A stretch of DNA of 64,000 nucleotides from Labyrinthula sp. Ha. Lineage: Eukaryota > Sar > Bigyra > Labyrinthulida > Labyrinthulaceae. How positions within the stretch are numbered: position 1 is the first letter of the stretch; each line of letters opens with the position of its first letter. This document shows positions 43,835 through 53,412 of this stretch, piece by piece. The DNA lies in contig JAALGZ010000004.1 in NCBI GenBank assembly GCA_015227615.1, forward strand, positions 1,364,001 through 1,428,000, written 5' to 3'. The position numbers were made by a program, and so were the translations under genes. The notes beneath the pieces are model-generated. The model did not search any database. It had not been told where the DNA came from and saw only the letters and a list, made by a program, of their open reading frames with translations.

Positions 43835-46126
43835 ATGTATAAAACAAGTATCGCGTGGGCACTTACTGTCGGTTCTGCAGTTAAGGCACAAACCCCTTGT
43901 GAAAGCACAGACATCTTGGTAAACTTAAATAACTGTCCTCTTCAATTATGGAAAACTTCGGAAAACCCGACTACTCCTGAGGACCCACTTGAAATGGTGT
44001 TTCGTGTTACAACGCACCAGGTTCCTGCGAAGAACGCGGAAACAGGAGATGTAATTCCTGATGAAACAATTGAGATCCAAGCAAGAACTTATGCTTTCAA
44101 TGAAGACGGCTTCGAACCTTCTCTTCCTCCTCCAATTATGCAATGGGAGAAAGGAGCAACAGTATATATGGAGTTGTTTAATGATCTACATGTTGACTAC
44201 ATTGGTGGTACAGATGATTTTATCATCCCAGAAGATGAATGGTTAGAACCTCATCATGCAACTAACATTCATACACATGGACTTCATATTGATAGTTTTG
44301 CAGATGACCCTTCTAGAGAAATTCATGTAAATGAAAGTGGGTTTTATGAGTTCAACCTTCCTGAAGATCACGCATATGGTTTACATTGGTATCATCCACA
44401 TATTGAACAAGCTTCAGAAATGACTTTGTCAGCTGGTTGTTTTAGTGGACTTATAGTTGAACCAGATACAACTGGTTTGGAAATGCCTGTTGAAATATTG
44501 GAACTTGAAACTCATTATCTTATGTTTAATAAATTCTTTCCTCAAAAATTATTGGACTTAAAAGATGGTTTTGATACTTTCTTTTCTTTTATTCCTGGAG
44601 TTGGTAATCCAAGACTTGAAGTATTTCATCCTGATTTCAATATGGTATTTGATAACAGTATTGAAGCAGAGTTGGGTTTTGATGATATAACAACAAATTA
44701 TACTTTAGTAAATGGGTTTTTAAAACCAAAAGTAGTTCTTCAATCTGGAGAGTGGTATAGATATTCTATGTTATGGGTTAGTGGTTTAGACCCAATATTT
44801 GCTATCTCAGATATTAAAATGAGAATTGGGAAAAACCCTGAATTAAATAGAGGTGCTGCTTCTGATTATGGACCATTTGATGAATTTTTTGGAACTACTT
44901 GTGAAGTTAAACTTTTAGCAAAAGATGGAGTTAACTTAAGAGAAAGTAGAGATATTAACTTTGATGAAGGTGACAGAATATGGTTATCACCTGCAAATAG
45001 AGCAGAGATTATGATAAAGTGTACTATTCCAGAACAAAATAGTTGTGATGTTGTTGATAATACTTTTGCTTTTATTCAAGATATTCCAAGAGATAGTAAT
45101 AGAGCAGATAATATTGATCATAGTGAAACTATGATACAAATAGAAGTAAGAGCACAAGGAATACCACAAAGTACACTTGGTGCTAAACAGGTTGAAGATC
45201 CCGACTTTGATTTTACTGTAGAAGCTTGTTTACCTTCATATTTACCTGATATGGTTGATTTAACTCCAACTGAACTTGAACCTCATTTTGGTTTTAGTGA
45301 AGATATTTTGGATACTATTAGAGAAACTTCTTTGGATTTGGGTGTTGCACTTCCTTTTTACAATGTATCTGCTAATGAAATAGGTATTAATATTAGTCCT
45401 TTTTCAGTTAATGGAGAATCTTTTAATGGATATGATAGACCAGATTCTGCAAAAAATATTACTGTTTTAAATATGCAGAAAGTTTATGGTTTTAAAGCTT
45501 TACATGGACATCATCCACAACACTATCATGTAAATCATGTACAACTTGTGACTCCAAGTGATGATGGAAGTAACTATCACTTACCTGGTGATTATCTTGA
45601 TACTGTTATGGCTCCGTGTCCAGAACCAGATTGTGAAATAGCTGGATTTAGACCAGCAGAGATGGTTAGTTTTAGAATGTTTACAGATAGATTTTCAGGA
45701 AGGTTGTTGTTGCATTGTCATATTATGGATCACTCTGATACAAAAGCTGTTGCAGAAATGTTTGTATTGGAAGATGAAGAATTTTTGGCAAACTATGTTC
45801 CACCAGTTTGGGAAGATACTTGTGGTGAAGTTATGACTATAGCAGAACTAGATAGTCCAGAAGATCAATGTAAAGAGGATAATGATACCTTGGTGACTAT
45901 TCTTGTTGTATTCTTTGTATGTCAATTGCTGCTTATGCTTATGTGCTTTTTAGCTTATAGAGCACAAGAAAGAAAAAAACAAAGAAAAAGAAGAGAATCT
46001 TCTATAATTGAAGATGCTGATTTTGCTGAAGAATCTAAACCAAAGAAAAGGAGAAGCAGAAGTCGTAGTAGAGACCAAGGTAGAAGAGGCGAAACCAGAG
46101 ATCTAGTTGCCAAAGAAGGGTTATAA
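43835..46126 (+). CDS. Membrane-anchored multicopper oxidase
   Basis: The 763-residue protein has the copper sites of multicopper oxidases (laccase/ferroxidase/ascorbate oxidase family), which oxidise a substrate and reduce O2 to water. Sites seen: His146-x-His148 (NIHTHGLH), His187-x-His189 (WYHPHI), the third-domain HHPQHYHVNH block, and the final HCHIMDH cluster with the Cys of the type-1 site. A short N-terminal signal (residues 1-19, cleavage after AQ) and a single membrane span at about 685-708 put the copper domains outside or in a lumen with a 55-residue cytosolic tail. The tail is basic and RS-rich (KKRRSRSRSRDQ). A C-terminal anchor recalls Fet3-type ferroxidases, but substrate is not shown by the sequence. 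One exon; phosphoglycerate kinase follows 196 bp downstream. Confidence 0.9.
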   Translation: MYKTSIAWALTVGSAVKAQTPCESTDILVNLNNCPLQLWKTSENPTTPEDPLEMVFRVTTHQVPAKNAETGDVIPDETIEIQARTYAFNEDGFEPSLPPPIMQWEKGATVYMELFNDLHVDYIGGTDDFIIPEDEWLEPHHATNIHTHGLHIDSFADDPSREIHVNESGFYEFNLPEDHAYGLHWYHPHIEQASEMTLSAGCFSGLIVEPDTTGLEMPVEILELETHYLMFNKFFPQKLLDLKDGFDTFFSFIPGVGNPRLEVFHPDFNMVFDNSIEAELGFDDITTNYTLVNGFLKPKVVLQSGEWYRYSMLWVSGLDPIFAISDIKMRIGKNPELNRGAASDYGPFDEFFGTTCEVKLLAKDGVNLRESRDINFDEGDRIWLSPANRAEIMIKCTIPEQNSCDVVDNTFAFIQDIPRDSNRADNIDHSETMIQIEVRAQGIPQSTLGAKQVEDPDFDFTVEACLPSYLPDMVDLTPTELEPHFGFSEDILDTIRETSLDLGVALPFYNVSANEIGINISPFSVNGESFNGYDRPDSAKNITVLNMQKVYGFKALHGHHPQHYHVNHVQLVTPSDDGSNYHLPGDYLDTVMAPCPEPDCEIAGFRPAEMVSFRMFTDRFSGRLLLHCHIMDHSDTKAVAEMFVLEDEEFLANYVPPVWEDTCGEVMTIAELDSPEDQCKEDNDTLVTILVVFFVCQLLLMLMCFLAYRAQERKKQRKRRESSIIEDADFAEESKPKKRRSRSRSRDQGRRGETRDLVAKEGL

Positions 46127-46322
46127 ATTTAATATAGAAATTATGGAAAAGTGTTTTGTTTGCAGAGTAAACCCTCATAAATATAATCTAAGAATATTCT
46201 ATCTTTGTTTTCACTCTATATATATTGTTTATAAGAAAATATGTCTCATGGTAACCGTTAGAATGGATGTATTCTCATTTTGGTTATGTGGCCCAAATAC
46301 GACGTCATAGAAAAACGATTTT

Positions 46323-47663
46323 ATGTTGAGGAATCTCCTAAAAAATATCTCTTCTTTTCAGATTAGACATAGAACAGGAAATCTATCTAATAGAAATCAT
46401 AGTACAATGAATAAATTATCTCTTAAAGATATCAATGTTAAAGATAAGAGGGTTTTGATGCGTGTTGACTTTAATGTTCCATTGGATAAAGCAACTGGAA
46501 GTATAAGAAACACACAAAGAATAGAAGCTGCACTTCCTTCGATAAAATATGCACTTGAACAAGGAGCTAAGCCTCTTATTTTGATGTCTCATTTAGGAAG
46601 ACCAAATGGACAACCAAAACCTGAGTTGAGTCTTAAGCCAGTAGCTGAAGCTTTGGAAAAGTTTCTAGGGACTCCAGTTGAATTTTTATCAGACTGTGTT
46701 GGTGAAGAGGTTGAAAAACAAGTATTAGCTTCGGAAAAATCTGTTATTCTTTTGGAAAATTTAAGATTTCACATTGAGGAAGAAGGAAAAGCAAAAGGAG
46801 CAAATGGAGAGAAGATTAAAGCAGACGAAGAAAAGGTAAAAGAATTTCAAAAAAGTTTAAGTTCATTTGGAGAAGTTTATGTAAATGATGCATTTGGAAC
46901 AGCACATAGAGCTCATAGTTCAATGGTTGGAGTAGACTTGGAAAAAAAAGCTGCAGGATTTCTACTAGAAAAAGAACTTGTTTATTTTTCAAAAGCTCTA
47001 GAAAATCCAGAAAAGCCTTTTGTAAGTATTTTAGGAGGAGCAAAAGTAGAAGATAAAATTCAGCTTATATTTAACTTGTTGGATAAGGTTGATGAAATGA
47101 TTATTGGTGGAGGAATGGCTTTCACTTTTACAAAAGTTTTAAATAATATGAAAATAGGAAGTTCATTATTTGATGAGGCTGCTGCAAATCAAAACCTAGT
47201 GGAAAAGATTATGAAAAAAGCAGAAGAAAAACAAGTTAAAATACACTTACCAACTGATTTTGTAGCAGCAGATTCTTTTTCAGCTGATGCGCAACACAAG
47301 GTAGCTACTTTAGAAGAAGGTATTGAAGATAACTGGTTAGGTTTGGATATTGGTCCAGAAAGTTCCAAAGCATTTAAAGCAGTTTGTTTGAATGCAAAAA
47401 CTGTAGTATGGAATGGACCTATGGGAGTTTTTGAGTTTGAGAACTTTCGTGGTGGAACAGCAGCTGTTATGGAAGGTGTTGTTGAAGCAACTAAATTGGG
47501 AGCTACAACCATTATAGGAGGTGGTGATACAGCAACATGCTGCTCACCAAAATATTTTAACACTGAGAAACTAGTGAGCCATGTAAGTACAGGTGGTGGA
47601 GCAAGTCTAGAACTTCTGGAAGGAAAAACTTTGCCAGGAATTGCTGCATTAAACGACAAATAA
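46323..47663 (+). CDS. PGK: Phosphoglycerate kinase with mitochondrial-type leader
   Basis: This glycolytic/gluconeogenic enzyme transfers phosphate between 1,3-bisphosphoglycerate and ADP. The 446-residue protein carries the N-domain [13 protein letters not shown] and SHLGRPNG motifs, [15 protein letters not shown], the GGAKVEDKI hinge, [20 protein letters not shown] and GGGDTATC, and ends with [18 protein letters not shown]: all substrate and nucleotide-binding parts are present. The 28 residues before MNKLSLKDI are rich in Arg, Asn, Ser and lack acidic residues ([17 protein letters not shown]), a typical mitochondrial presequence. A second ATG at residue 29 could give a cytosolic form. Mitochondrial lower glycolysis is known from stramenopiles and some Rhizaria. 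Single exon, intact. Confidence 0.95.
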   Translation: MLRNLLKNISSFQIRHRTGNLSNRNHSTMNKLSLKDINVKDKRVLMRVDFNVPLDKATGSIRNTQRIEAALPSIKYALEQGAKPLILMSHLGRPNGQPKPELSLKPVAEALEKFLGTPVEFLSDCVGEEVEKQVLASEKSVILLENLRFHIEEEGKAKGANGEKIKADEEKVKEFQKSLSSFGEVYVNDAFGTAHRAHSSMVGVDLEKKAAGFLLEKELVYFSKALENPEKPFVSILGGAKVEDKIQLIFNLLDKVDEMIIGGGMAFTFTKVLNNMKIGSSLFDEAAANQNLVEKIMKKAEEKQVKIHLPTDFVAADSFSADAQHKVATLEEGIEDNWLGLDIGPESSKAFKAVCLNAKTVVWNGPMGVFEFENFRGGTAAVMEGVVEATKLGATTIIGGGDTATCCSPKYFNTEKLVSHVSTGGGASLELLEGKTLPGIAALNDK

Positions 47664-48228
47664 ATCTTAAATTCTTTTTGAATAATTTGTCTGAGTTCAT
47701 ATTCCTTCCGGCTATCGCTCCTGTAAGAAATATAGACTAGATTCCTTTGTCTCACAAGAAACCTTGTTTTTCAGAGTAACCCGAAATCCAAAAGAAAATT
47801 AAGAAGGGCGAAGTTTCAAGACTTATTACTGCTCTTGACAAAAGATGAAATGCTTAGGAATCACCTTCGGGGGAAAATCTGAAAGTTCTCTATCTCTCTC
47901 CGGTGCATTTCTTGTGCAGTGTTACACAATGTTTTCTTCAGATTTTGACCTCTTGAAGAACCATTCCTAGTTAAGCGTATATGTTTAAAACCAGGAATCT
48001 TCCTGCAAAATATGTAATATAAATTATTTCAGTTCACATGAATATTTTCAACTGTAAATTCGTGAGAAAAATTATTCGTGTTATAAGAGTTAGGGCAATA
48101 GGAAAAAGGCTAAGTGGGTCAATATTGGTAACTCCAACCCACGAAAGACAACTAGGTATTCATGGTTTTCTTTACATAGTAAATAACCCTAATTTTTTCA
48201 CTTGTCTCTCAACTTCTCGTTCTTGGTA
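47664..48228. other. Intergenic, no gene seen
   Basis: Between the kinase and the copia pair. A 63-codon plus frame at 48038-48229 is not recognisable. The last bases (GAAGT, 48229-48233) are the target duplication of element B. Confidence 0.55.
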
Positions 48229-48233
48229 GAAGT
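48229..48233. repeat. Target-site duplication of copia B, left
   Basis: GAAGT, repeated at 58168-58172 immediately after the 3' LTR. Confidence 0.85.
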
Positions 48234-48413
48234 AGTCAGACACTAAGCAGTCGAGTGTACGACTCTCTCCATACTGACTGTTTACACTTTACATAGTTAT
48301 AATACAATATTACATTACTGCACAATTGGTGCAACTTTACATAATACATTTTTACTAATACATAAGCACCGGAAACAACAAATCGTAAAACCTTAATATC
48401 TCAACAACTACTG
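48234..48413 (+). repeat. 5' LTR of copia B, first part
   Basis: Starts AGTCAGACACTAAG and matches the start of the 3' LTR at 57868 with three substitutions. It is cut off after TACTG, the target duplicated by element A. Confidence 0.9.
48409..48413. repeat. Target-site duplication of copia A, left
   Basis: TACTG, repeated at 53280-53284; present once in B's intact 3' LTR. Confidence 0.92.
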
Positions 48414-48551
48414 AGTGAATATCAAGTATAAATGTGTAAAATGTAAGTATTTAAAAGTATTTCTTGTATTATGTATTGTGTCTTAGTAGTTAATTGATAA
48501 TTACCCAAAATATATATCCAATTGTAACTTGTAAATCTGTAAATGCTAACT
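48414..48551 (-). repeat. 3' LTR of copia A
   Basis: 138 bp, identical to 53142-53279. On the element strand it begins AGTTAGC and ends TTCACT. Confidence 0.93.
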
Positions 48552-48628
48552 CCGTGTCCGCAAAATGTAAACGGGGATTAGGTAAAAAAAGGTAAAACCA
48601 TTAAAAAAAACCTAATTTGTGTCGTAAG

Positions 48629-51600
48629 TTAGATTAAAGTATGTTTCCATTGAAATTTTGAAGTTGCAGCTTCCCAAAATTTATTAAATGTTTTAAATTC
48701 CAAAGGTTTAGTCAGAGCATCTGAAAAATTGAACTGTCTTGAGATGTAGGCAACAGTCAGGTTAGAATTTTTGAGATGAGATTTAATGAATGCTACCTGT
48801 ACTGCTGCAAACTTGTACCTTAGTGTTAAAGGTCTTTGTAATGTCTTTACAGTTGATGCTGAATCAGTAAGAATGCCGAGCTTTGCGTTTGAATTTGTCA
48901 TTTCAGTAACTAAGCCTTGAATGTAAAGTAGATGTTTTGTTGCTCTGTAGACTTCGTAAAGCTCTGCATTAGGAGCAGAAGTAGCAATGATTGCCTGGTT
49001 TGAAGCATGTGCAGAAACTAAAGTGCTGTCAAGGTAGAGGTACCTACCTGAAGTTGATCTTCTAGAAATTGCGTTAGTTGCAAAAGACGCATCAACTACA
49101 GCAACAATTTGATGAAATTTAGTAATTGTTTCCATTCTGAAGGTTCTTTTGAAAGATTGATTCTGTTGTAAGTAGCCTAGTAGGCTTTGAAGTGCAATCC
49201 AGTGTTTAACTGATGGTTCAGTAGATCCAGTTGCAATCTTACTTAGAGCTAACAAAAAGTCCAACCTGGTGTGTCTCAAAAAGCCTAAGCTACCCAAACA
49301 CTCTCGAAAAGGCACTTTGTCTTTAAGTTTTTCCACTGGTTGTGTGTCAAAATCAGATTGAATCGGAATGTTAGAGATTTTGATGAAAGTTTGAAATTTG
49401 TTTAAAGTCTTGCGCAAGTAGCTTTCTTGTTGAAGGTAGTAGTTTCCAAGCTCATCTCTCTCAATCACGCAACCAAGGAAGTCAACTGTTTGGTTGATTT
49501 CAGTAGTTTTTAACTTGAAATGTTTCTTGAGTGCTTGAGTGCAATGTTGAATTCTAGCGAGAGTACCCAGTAAAAGTAAATCGTCAACGTAAGAAAGAAT
49601 GTAGATGTCTTTTCCAAAGAAAACACACTCATCGTACTGTGATTGGTTAAGTTTGAGTGATGTTTTCATGATGTTTGAAAAATGATTCCACCAAATTAGT
49701 GGTGCCTCACGTAACCCGTAGAGGTTTCTTTTAATTAGTAAGACGTGATCTTTTCTAAGTGAGAAGTCAGGATGTCCTTCAGGAATTTCTGCAAAAAGTT
49801 TAACATCTTTTGGTAGAGGTGCGTAGAGAAAAGCAGCTTCTACATCTGCTGTTCTGAAAGAAAATTGCTGTTGAGCAGCTAGTGTTAGAGCTGTTGTAAG
49901 GCTGTCTAGGTGTAGAGTAGGAGAAGAGTAGTCTGCTTGAAGTTTGTACTTTTGATGACGTCCGTTGAAGACAAGTCGCGCTTTTGCTAGACCACTTCTT
50001 TTTCTTGTCAAAACAAAGATTAATTTTCCAACTTCGTCGTTTGTGTTAATTTCTGAGCGTTTTACGATGCTAAGAACATTTCTAGCATGCATGTGCTGAA
50101 GCTCCTTCTGAATTGCCTTGTCGTACTCTTCTTTTTGCGGATGGTTGGCGAGGTCTTTGTACATTCTCGGGTGTTGCTTAAGTTTTGAGTCTAAAATCAT
50201 TTCTTTTAGTTTTTCCTTTTGTCTGGGAGTTCGATTTTTAATCTTGTATTTCTTTGACTCTGAAGTTTGGTAAACAAAGTAGTTTAAGGAATTTTCAAAT
50301 CGTTTTGGAAGTTTAAGTGTTCTTCCTGTTCGAGAGTGTGATTGTTTGAAGATCGGGTGCTGTTGCGTACCTTCAGTGTCTAAGTTGCTAGATTCAACAG
50401 GTGCAGTTGGGGGTGTTTCTTCATCATCTTCTGGAGGATTGGTTTCCTCTGATGTAGTACTAGACTTGCTAGTTTCAAAGTTTAGAGATTGAATTGGTTC
50501 TGTGGTTGATTCATCATCAGTGCCACTACTCTCTGTAGAGTCAGTTTCGTAGAGATTCATTGAATGTTTTGAAATTTTAATCAACGGTAACTTTTCTGCT
50601 CTTGAAATTGAATCATGAAATTTAGTTTCTACGAAATGAATGTCTTGTAATTGTGCATGTGAGATTCTTTTTGTTCTTTTGTTTGGTAAGGTACAAGTAA
50701 GGAAAGATCCAAGTGGATCGAAGCCAAGAAAAATCAATGGAATTGAAACATCATTGAACTTGTCTTTTCTTTGCTGAGTTGGCACAATTTTGTGTGCTAA
50801 ACATCCAAACACTTTTACATGTTGGAGCTTTGGTTTGTACCCATGAAAAACTTCAAAAGGGGTTAGGTTTTCCAAGGCGATGTGAGGTAATCTGTTTTTA
50901 ATGAAGGAAGCGTAGTTGACAGCAAATTTCCACCAGTCAGTGGAGAGTTTTGCATGTTTAAGTGCAGATCTAGCAAGTGTTCTAAGTGAAAGAATTGAAC
51001 GTTCTGCTAAACCATTTGTTTCTCCATGTCTTTCCGGAGTCGCAAGTTTAAAACGGATTTTGTTTTCATGAAGTGTGCTAAGAAATTCTGTAGTTAAGAA
51101 TCCAGTTTGTCTGTCTAAAACAAGGAGATTGCAAGTTGATTTTGCCTGACTAAGTAAATTGTAAAAGCTGTGTTTCAAGTCAGATGATTTGGTTGAGAGT
51201 GAAAACGATGTCCAAATCCATCGAGTAAATTGATCAGCAACCACCAACATGCATCCTGTGTGGTGCCTGCTTGGTAGCAGCAGGTCCAAATGCCAAACCT
51301 GATTTTTCTTCCGTGCATTAGTCTTAAGGAGCGAATCAGTTTTCAAAGGCATTCGTCTCATCTTAGTTAAGGCACATGTTTCACAGTCCGCGCTAGTAAA
51401 TTTTTCATTTTCAAAAAGCCCAAGGTGAGAAAGTTTGTTTGTTGATGCATGCATGAACCTGTAGTGCCAGATCGAGTTTGGTGAATGATCCAGGGTTGTG
51501 TAGCAAGAATCCGTGCTGTGTTCAATCCAAGCTTTACTGATGCCATTAATGTTCTGAAGCTTGCTGTGCTCTCCATTTGCAAACTTGATCGATCCATGTG

Positions 51601-53125
51601 AAGGATCGTAGTTGATGTTGCATCCCAACTGGTAGAGGAGCTTGTTTGAAAGTAAACATGTTTCTGCATCTTTGATGTAGTAAGCTGGAAGTGTTAGAGA
51701 TCTTGTAGTGTCAGAAAATTTGATCTGAACTGTTCCAACACCAGTGATCATTACTTTGTTTTTCAAAACTTGAATCGTGTTTTCGTTTTTGTAAAGGTTT
51801 AGATGAGTAAAGAAGCACGGGTCGTTAAAAACATTGCAACTAGAACCAGTGTCAATGACACACGAGACCAAATTCTGTCCTCCTGTTTGTGAGTTCTTGA
51901 CATTTTCTTCAGCCAGGTAAGATTGGGAGGTAGATTTGTTTGTAAGGAAAGTGACGAATGTTTCAGGAGCTACAAGTGGTTTGTCTTCTGTGATGTAAGT
52001 TGCTGCATTCGAGGACTGAGTTTGTTTGCCTGTGTTGTTGAATGTTTTCGGTGTTCTGTTTTTCCTGTTTTTAAGACTCTGTAGAAACCTTCTTTCACTG
52101 GCAAATCTGGTACACACGCTTTCCAAATGGTTTCTTCTTCCACATGAGCATGTGTTTCCTTTTGCTTTGCAGCTCCTGTAATGATTGTTGAATCCGCTGG
52201 AAAACTTTTCACCGCACAAGACGCAGGTGTTTTGTGGAAGTCTAAAGTTGTTTGAGCTCTTCTGATTGTTAGTTTGGTAGTTTGTGAAGTTTACTGTAAG
52301 AGTTTCGTCATGTGGTAAAATGCCTCTGGGATCGTGTGCGTAGACCTTAGAAGAGATTTGAGACTGAACGGTGTTAAGTTTTTCAGTGCTTGTTAAATCT
52401 AAATTTGTAAGTGTAGAAAGTAGAATGTTGTTGCTAGTTCGATTTTCCTTGATCTTTGAAACGTAAATCATTGCCTGGTCAAGCGTCTTCGTAAACATTC
52501 CATGTTGTGTACAGAAGGTTAGAGCTTTGTCGAATTTTTGATTGAAATCCATTAGACTTTCTTCGTTTTTCCATTTTAAGTTCATGAAAGTTGAAAAGAT
52601 TGCAGAAAGTTGCGTGTCACGTGAGAGGTAAAAGCTGTGACCTAGAGTTCGAATGATTTTGTTCAGTCTGTAAGGGTAGGTGAGACTTGTAAGGTAGTCA
52701 ATTTGTTCGGGAAAGAATGTGATCAAATGATCAGAAATGAATTCGTCCGCATCTTCGGAAAGGACAAAGTAGTCTGTTTTCGTAGCATTTGAAAAGTCAG
52801 GAAGTTGCTCTGGGTTGATTGAGTCCACCAGTAAGTCCAAGTGTTTTCTTCCCATTTCTCTGCAGACTTTGTTAAGTTGGACAGCTTCACCAGCTTTTTC
52901 TGTGTTTTCCACTACTGTTCCGTCGCTTGAGTAAGTAGACTCTACGCATGTAAGATTCAGCTGCTTAATGTACAGCTCAATGAACCTTTTGAGTGTGATG
53001 AAGTTTTCTTGCGTTCTCAAGTCCAACACCTTGTTTTTGAGTGCGTCAGAGAGAATTAGCTTAGCAGCTTTCGTCGTTTGAGGGAGAACTGTATTGTCCT
53101 TAAATCTAACAGTGTAGAGAACCAT
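48629..53125 (-). CDS. Copia A Gag-Pol polyprotein
   Basis: A single 1,498-residue frame. In order: helical Gag, two zinc motifs (CVLCGEKF...HYRSC and CSCGRRNHLESVC), aspartic protease (VIDTGSSCNVF), GAG-pre-integrase (WHYRFMHASTNKLSHLG...CETC), integrase core (VWHLDLLLPSRHH, LVLDRQTGF, GETNGLAERSI), RT (FRTADVEAAFLYAPLPKD, RNLYGLREAPLIWW, LSYVDDLLLLG) and RNase H (VVDASFATNAISRRS, TSAPNAELYEVYRATKHL, LTDSASTVKTL). The single-frame Gag-Pol is the common copia layout. The start ATG is 16 bp inside the 5' LTR, just past the primer site. Confidence 0.92.
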   Translation of the reverse strand: MVLYTVRFKDNTVLPQTTKAAKLILSDALKNKVLDLRTQENFITLKRFIELYIKQLNLTCVESTYSSDGTVVENTEKAGEAVQLNKVCREMGRKHLDLLVDSINPEQLPDFSNATKTDYFVLSEDADEFISDHLITFFPEQIDYLTSLTYPYRLNKIIRTLGHSFYLSRDTQLSAIFSTFMNLKWKNEESLMDFNQKFDKALTFCTQHGMFTKTLDQAMIYVSKIKENRTSNNILLSTLTNLDLTSTEKLNTVQSQISSKVYAHDPRGILPHDETLTVNFTNYQTNNQKSSNNFRLPQNTCVLCGEKFSSGFNNHYRSCKAKGNTCSCGRRNHLESVCTRFASERRFLQSLKNRKNRTPKTFNNTGKQTQSSNAATYITEDKPLVAPETFVTFLTNKSTSQSYLAEENVKNSQTGGQNLVSCVIDTGSSCNVFNDPCFFTHLNLYKNENTIQVLKNKVMITGVGTVQIKFSDTTRSLTLPAYYIKDAETCLLSNKLLYQLGCNINYDPSHGSIKFANGEHSKLQNINGISKAWIEHSTDSCYTTLDHSPNSIWHYRFMHASTNKLSHLGLFENEKFTSADCETCALTKMRRMPLKTDSLLKTNARKKNQVWHLDLLLPSRHHTGCMLVVADQFTRWIWTSFSLSTKSSDLKHSFYNLLSQAKSTCNLLVLDRQTGFLTTEFLSTLHENKIRFKLATPERHGETNGLAERSILSLRTLARSALKHAKLSTDWWKFAVNYASFIKNRLPHIALENLTPFEVFHGYKPKLQHVKVFGCLAHKIVPTQQRKDKFNDVSIPLIFLGFDPLGSFLTCTLPNKRTKRISHAQLQDIHFVETKFHDSISRAEKLPLIKISKHSMNLYETDSTESSGTDDESTTEPIQSLNFETSKSSTTSEETNPPEDDEETPPTAPVESSNLDTEGTQQHPIFKQSHSRTGRTLKLPKRFENSLNYFVYQTSESKKYKIKNRTPRQKEKLKEMILDSKLKQHPRMYKDLANHPQKEEYDKAIQKELQHMHARNVLSIVKRSEINTNDEVGKLIFVLTRKRSGLAKARLVFNGRHQKYKLQADYSSPTLHLDSLTTALTLAAQQQFSFRTADVEAAFLYAPLPKDVKLFAEIPEGHPDFSLRKDHVLLIKRNLYGLREAPLIWWNHFSNIMKTSLKLNQSQYDECVFFGKDIYILSYVDDLLLLGTLARIQHCTQALKKHFKLKTTEINQTVDFLGCVIERDELGNYYLQQESYLRKTLNKFQTFIKISNIPIQSDFDTQPVEKLKDKVPFRECLGSLGFLRHTRLDFLLALSKIATGSTEPSVKHWIALQSLLGYLQQNQSFKRTFRMETITKFHQIVAVVDASFATNAISRRSTSGRYLYLDSTLVSAHASNQAIIATSAPNAELYEVYRATKHLLYIQGLVTEMTNSNAKLGILTDSASTVKTLQRPLTLRYKFAAVQVAFIKSHLKNSNLTVAYISRQFNFSDALTKPLEFKTFNKFWEAATSKFQWKHTLI

Positions 53126-53127
53126 TT

Positions 53128-53141
53128 GCCAGTCGCAACCA
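53128..53141 (-). promoter_or_regulatory. Primer-binding-site candidate of copia A
   Basis: On the minus strand TGGTTGCGACTGGC directly adjoins the 5' LTR. The first nine bases are shared with element B at the same position (53405-53413). TGG is the complement of a tRNA CCA end, so a tRNA ending UCGCAACCA is the predicted primer. It is not the initiator-Met half-tRNA site common in copia. Confidence 0.6.
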
Positions 53142-53279
53142 AGTGAATATCAAGTATAAATGTGTAAAATGTAAGTATTTAAAAGTATTTCTTGTATTAT
53201 GTATTGTGTCTTAGTAGTTAATTGATAATTACCCAAAATATATATCCAATTGTAACTTGTAAATCTGTAAATGCTAACT
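53142..53279 (-). repeat. 5' LTR of copia A
   Basis: 138 bp, identical to the 3' LTR. Followed on the element strand by the primer-site-like TGGTTGCGACTGGC. Confidence 0.93.
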
Positions 53280-53404
53280 TACTGGGAGTTAGAAAACGTT
53301 ACTTATATCATTTTAAAGCTCTTTTTAAGCTCTTTGAATTTGTTTCACTTAATATCCGTATCCTCAAATACATATAAACAATACGGACAATTACTTGTCT
53401 AACT
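53280..53404 (+). repeat. 5' LTR of copia B, second part
   Basis: Resumes with the duplicated TACTG (53280-53284), continues GGGAGTTAGAAAACG, and ends GTCTAACT. Identical to the end of the 3' LTR (to 58167). It must hold much of the promoter/transcription start of B. Confidence 0.9.
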
Positions 53405-53412
53405 TGGTTGCG

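Larger units (their letters stand above)
48414..53279 (-). mobile_element. Ty1/copia element A, nested in B, looks whole
   Basis: A 4,866-bp element on the minus strand with two identical 138-bp LTRs, flanked by perfect TACTG target duplications (48409-48413 and 53280-53284). It inserted into the 5' LTR of B. The identical LTRs mean a very recent insertion. Comparison with B's intact 3' LTR gives the element ends without ambiguity: AGTGAATATC on one side and GCTAACT on the other. One long Gag-Pol frame fills the inside. It looks whole, with no obvious break. Confidence 0.95.

Noticed and set aside
47189-47755. A 188-codon minus-strand open frame over the 3' half of phosphoglycerate kinase
   Set aside because: It is a shadow of the kinase frame, without its own motifs.
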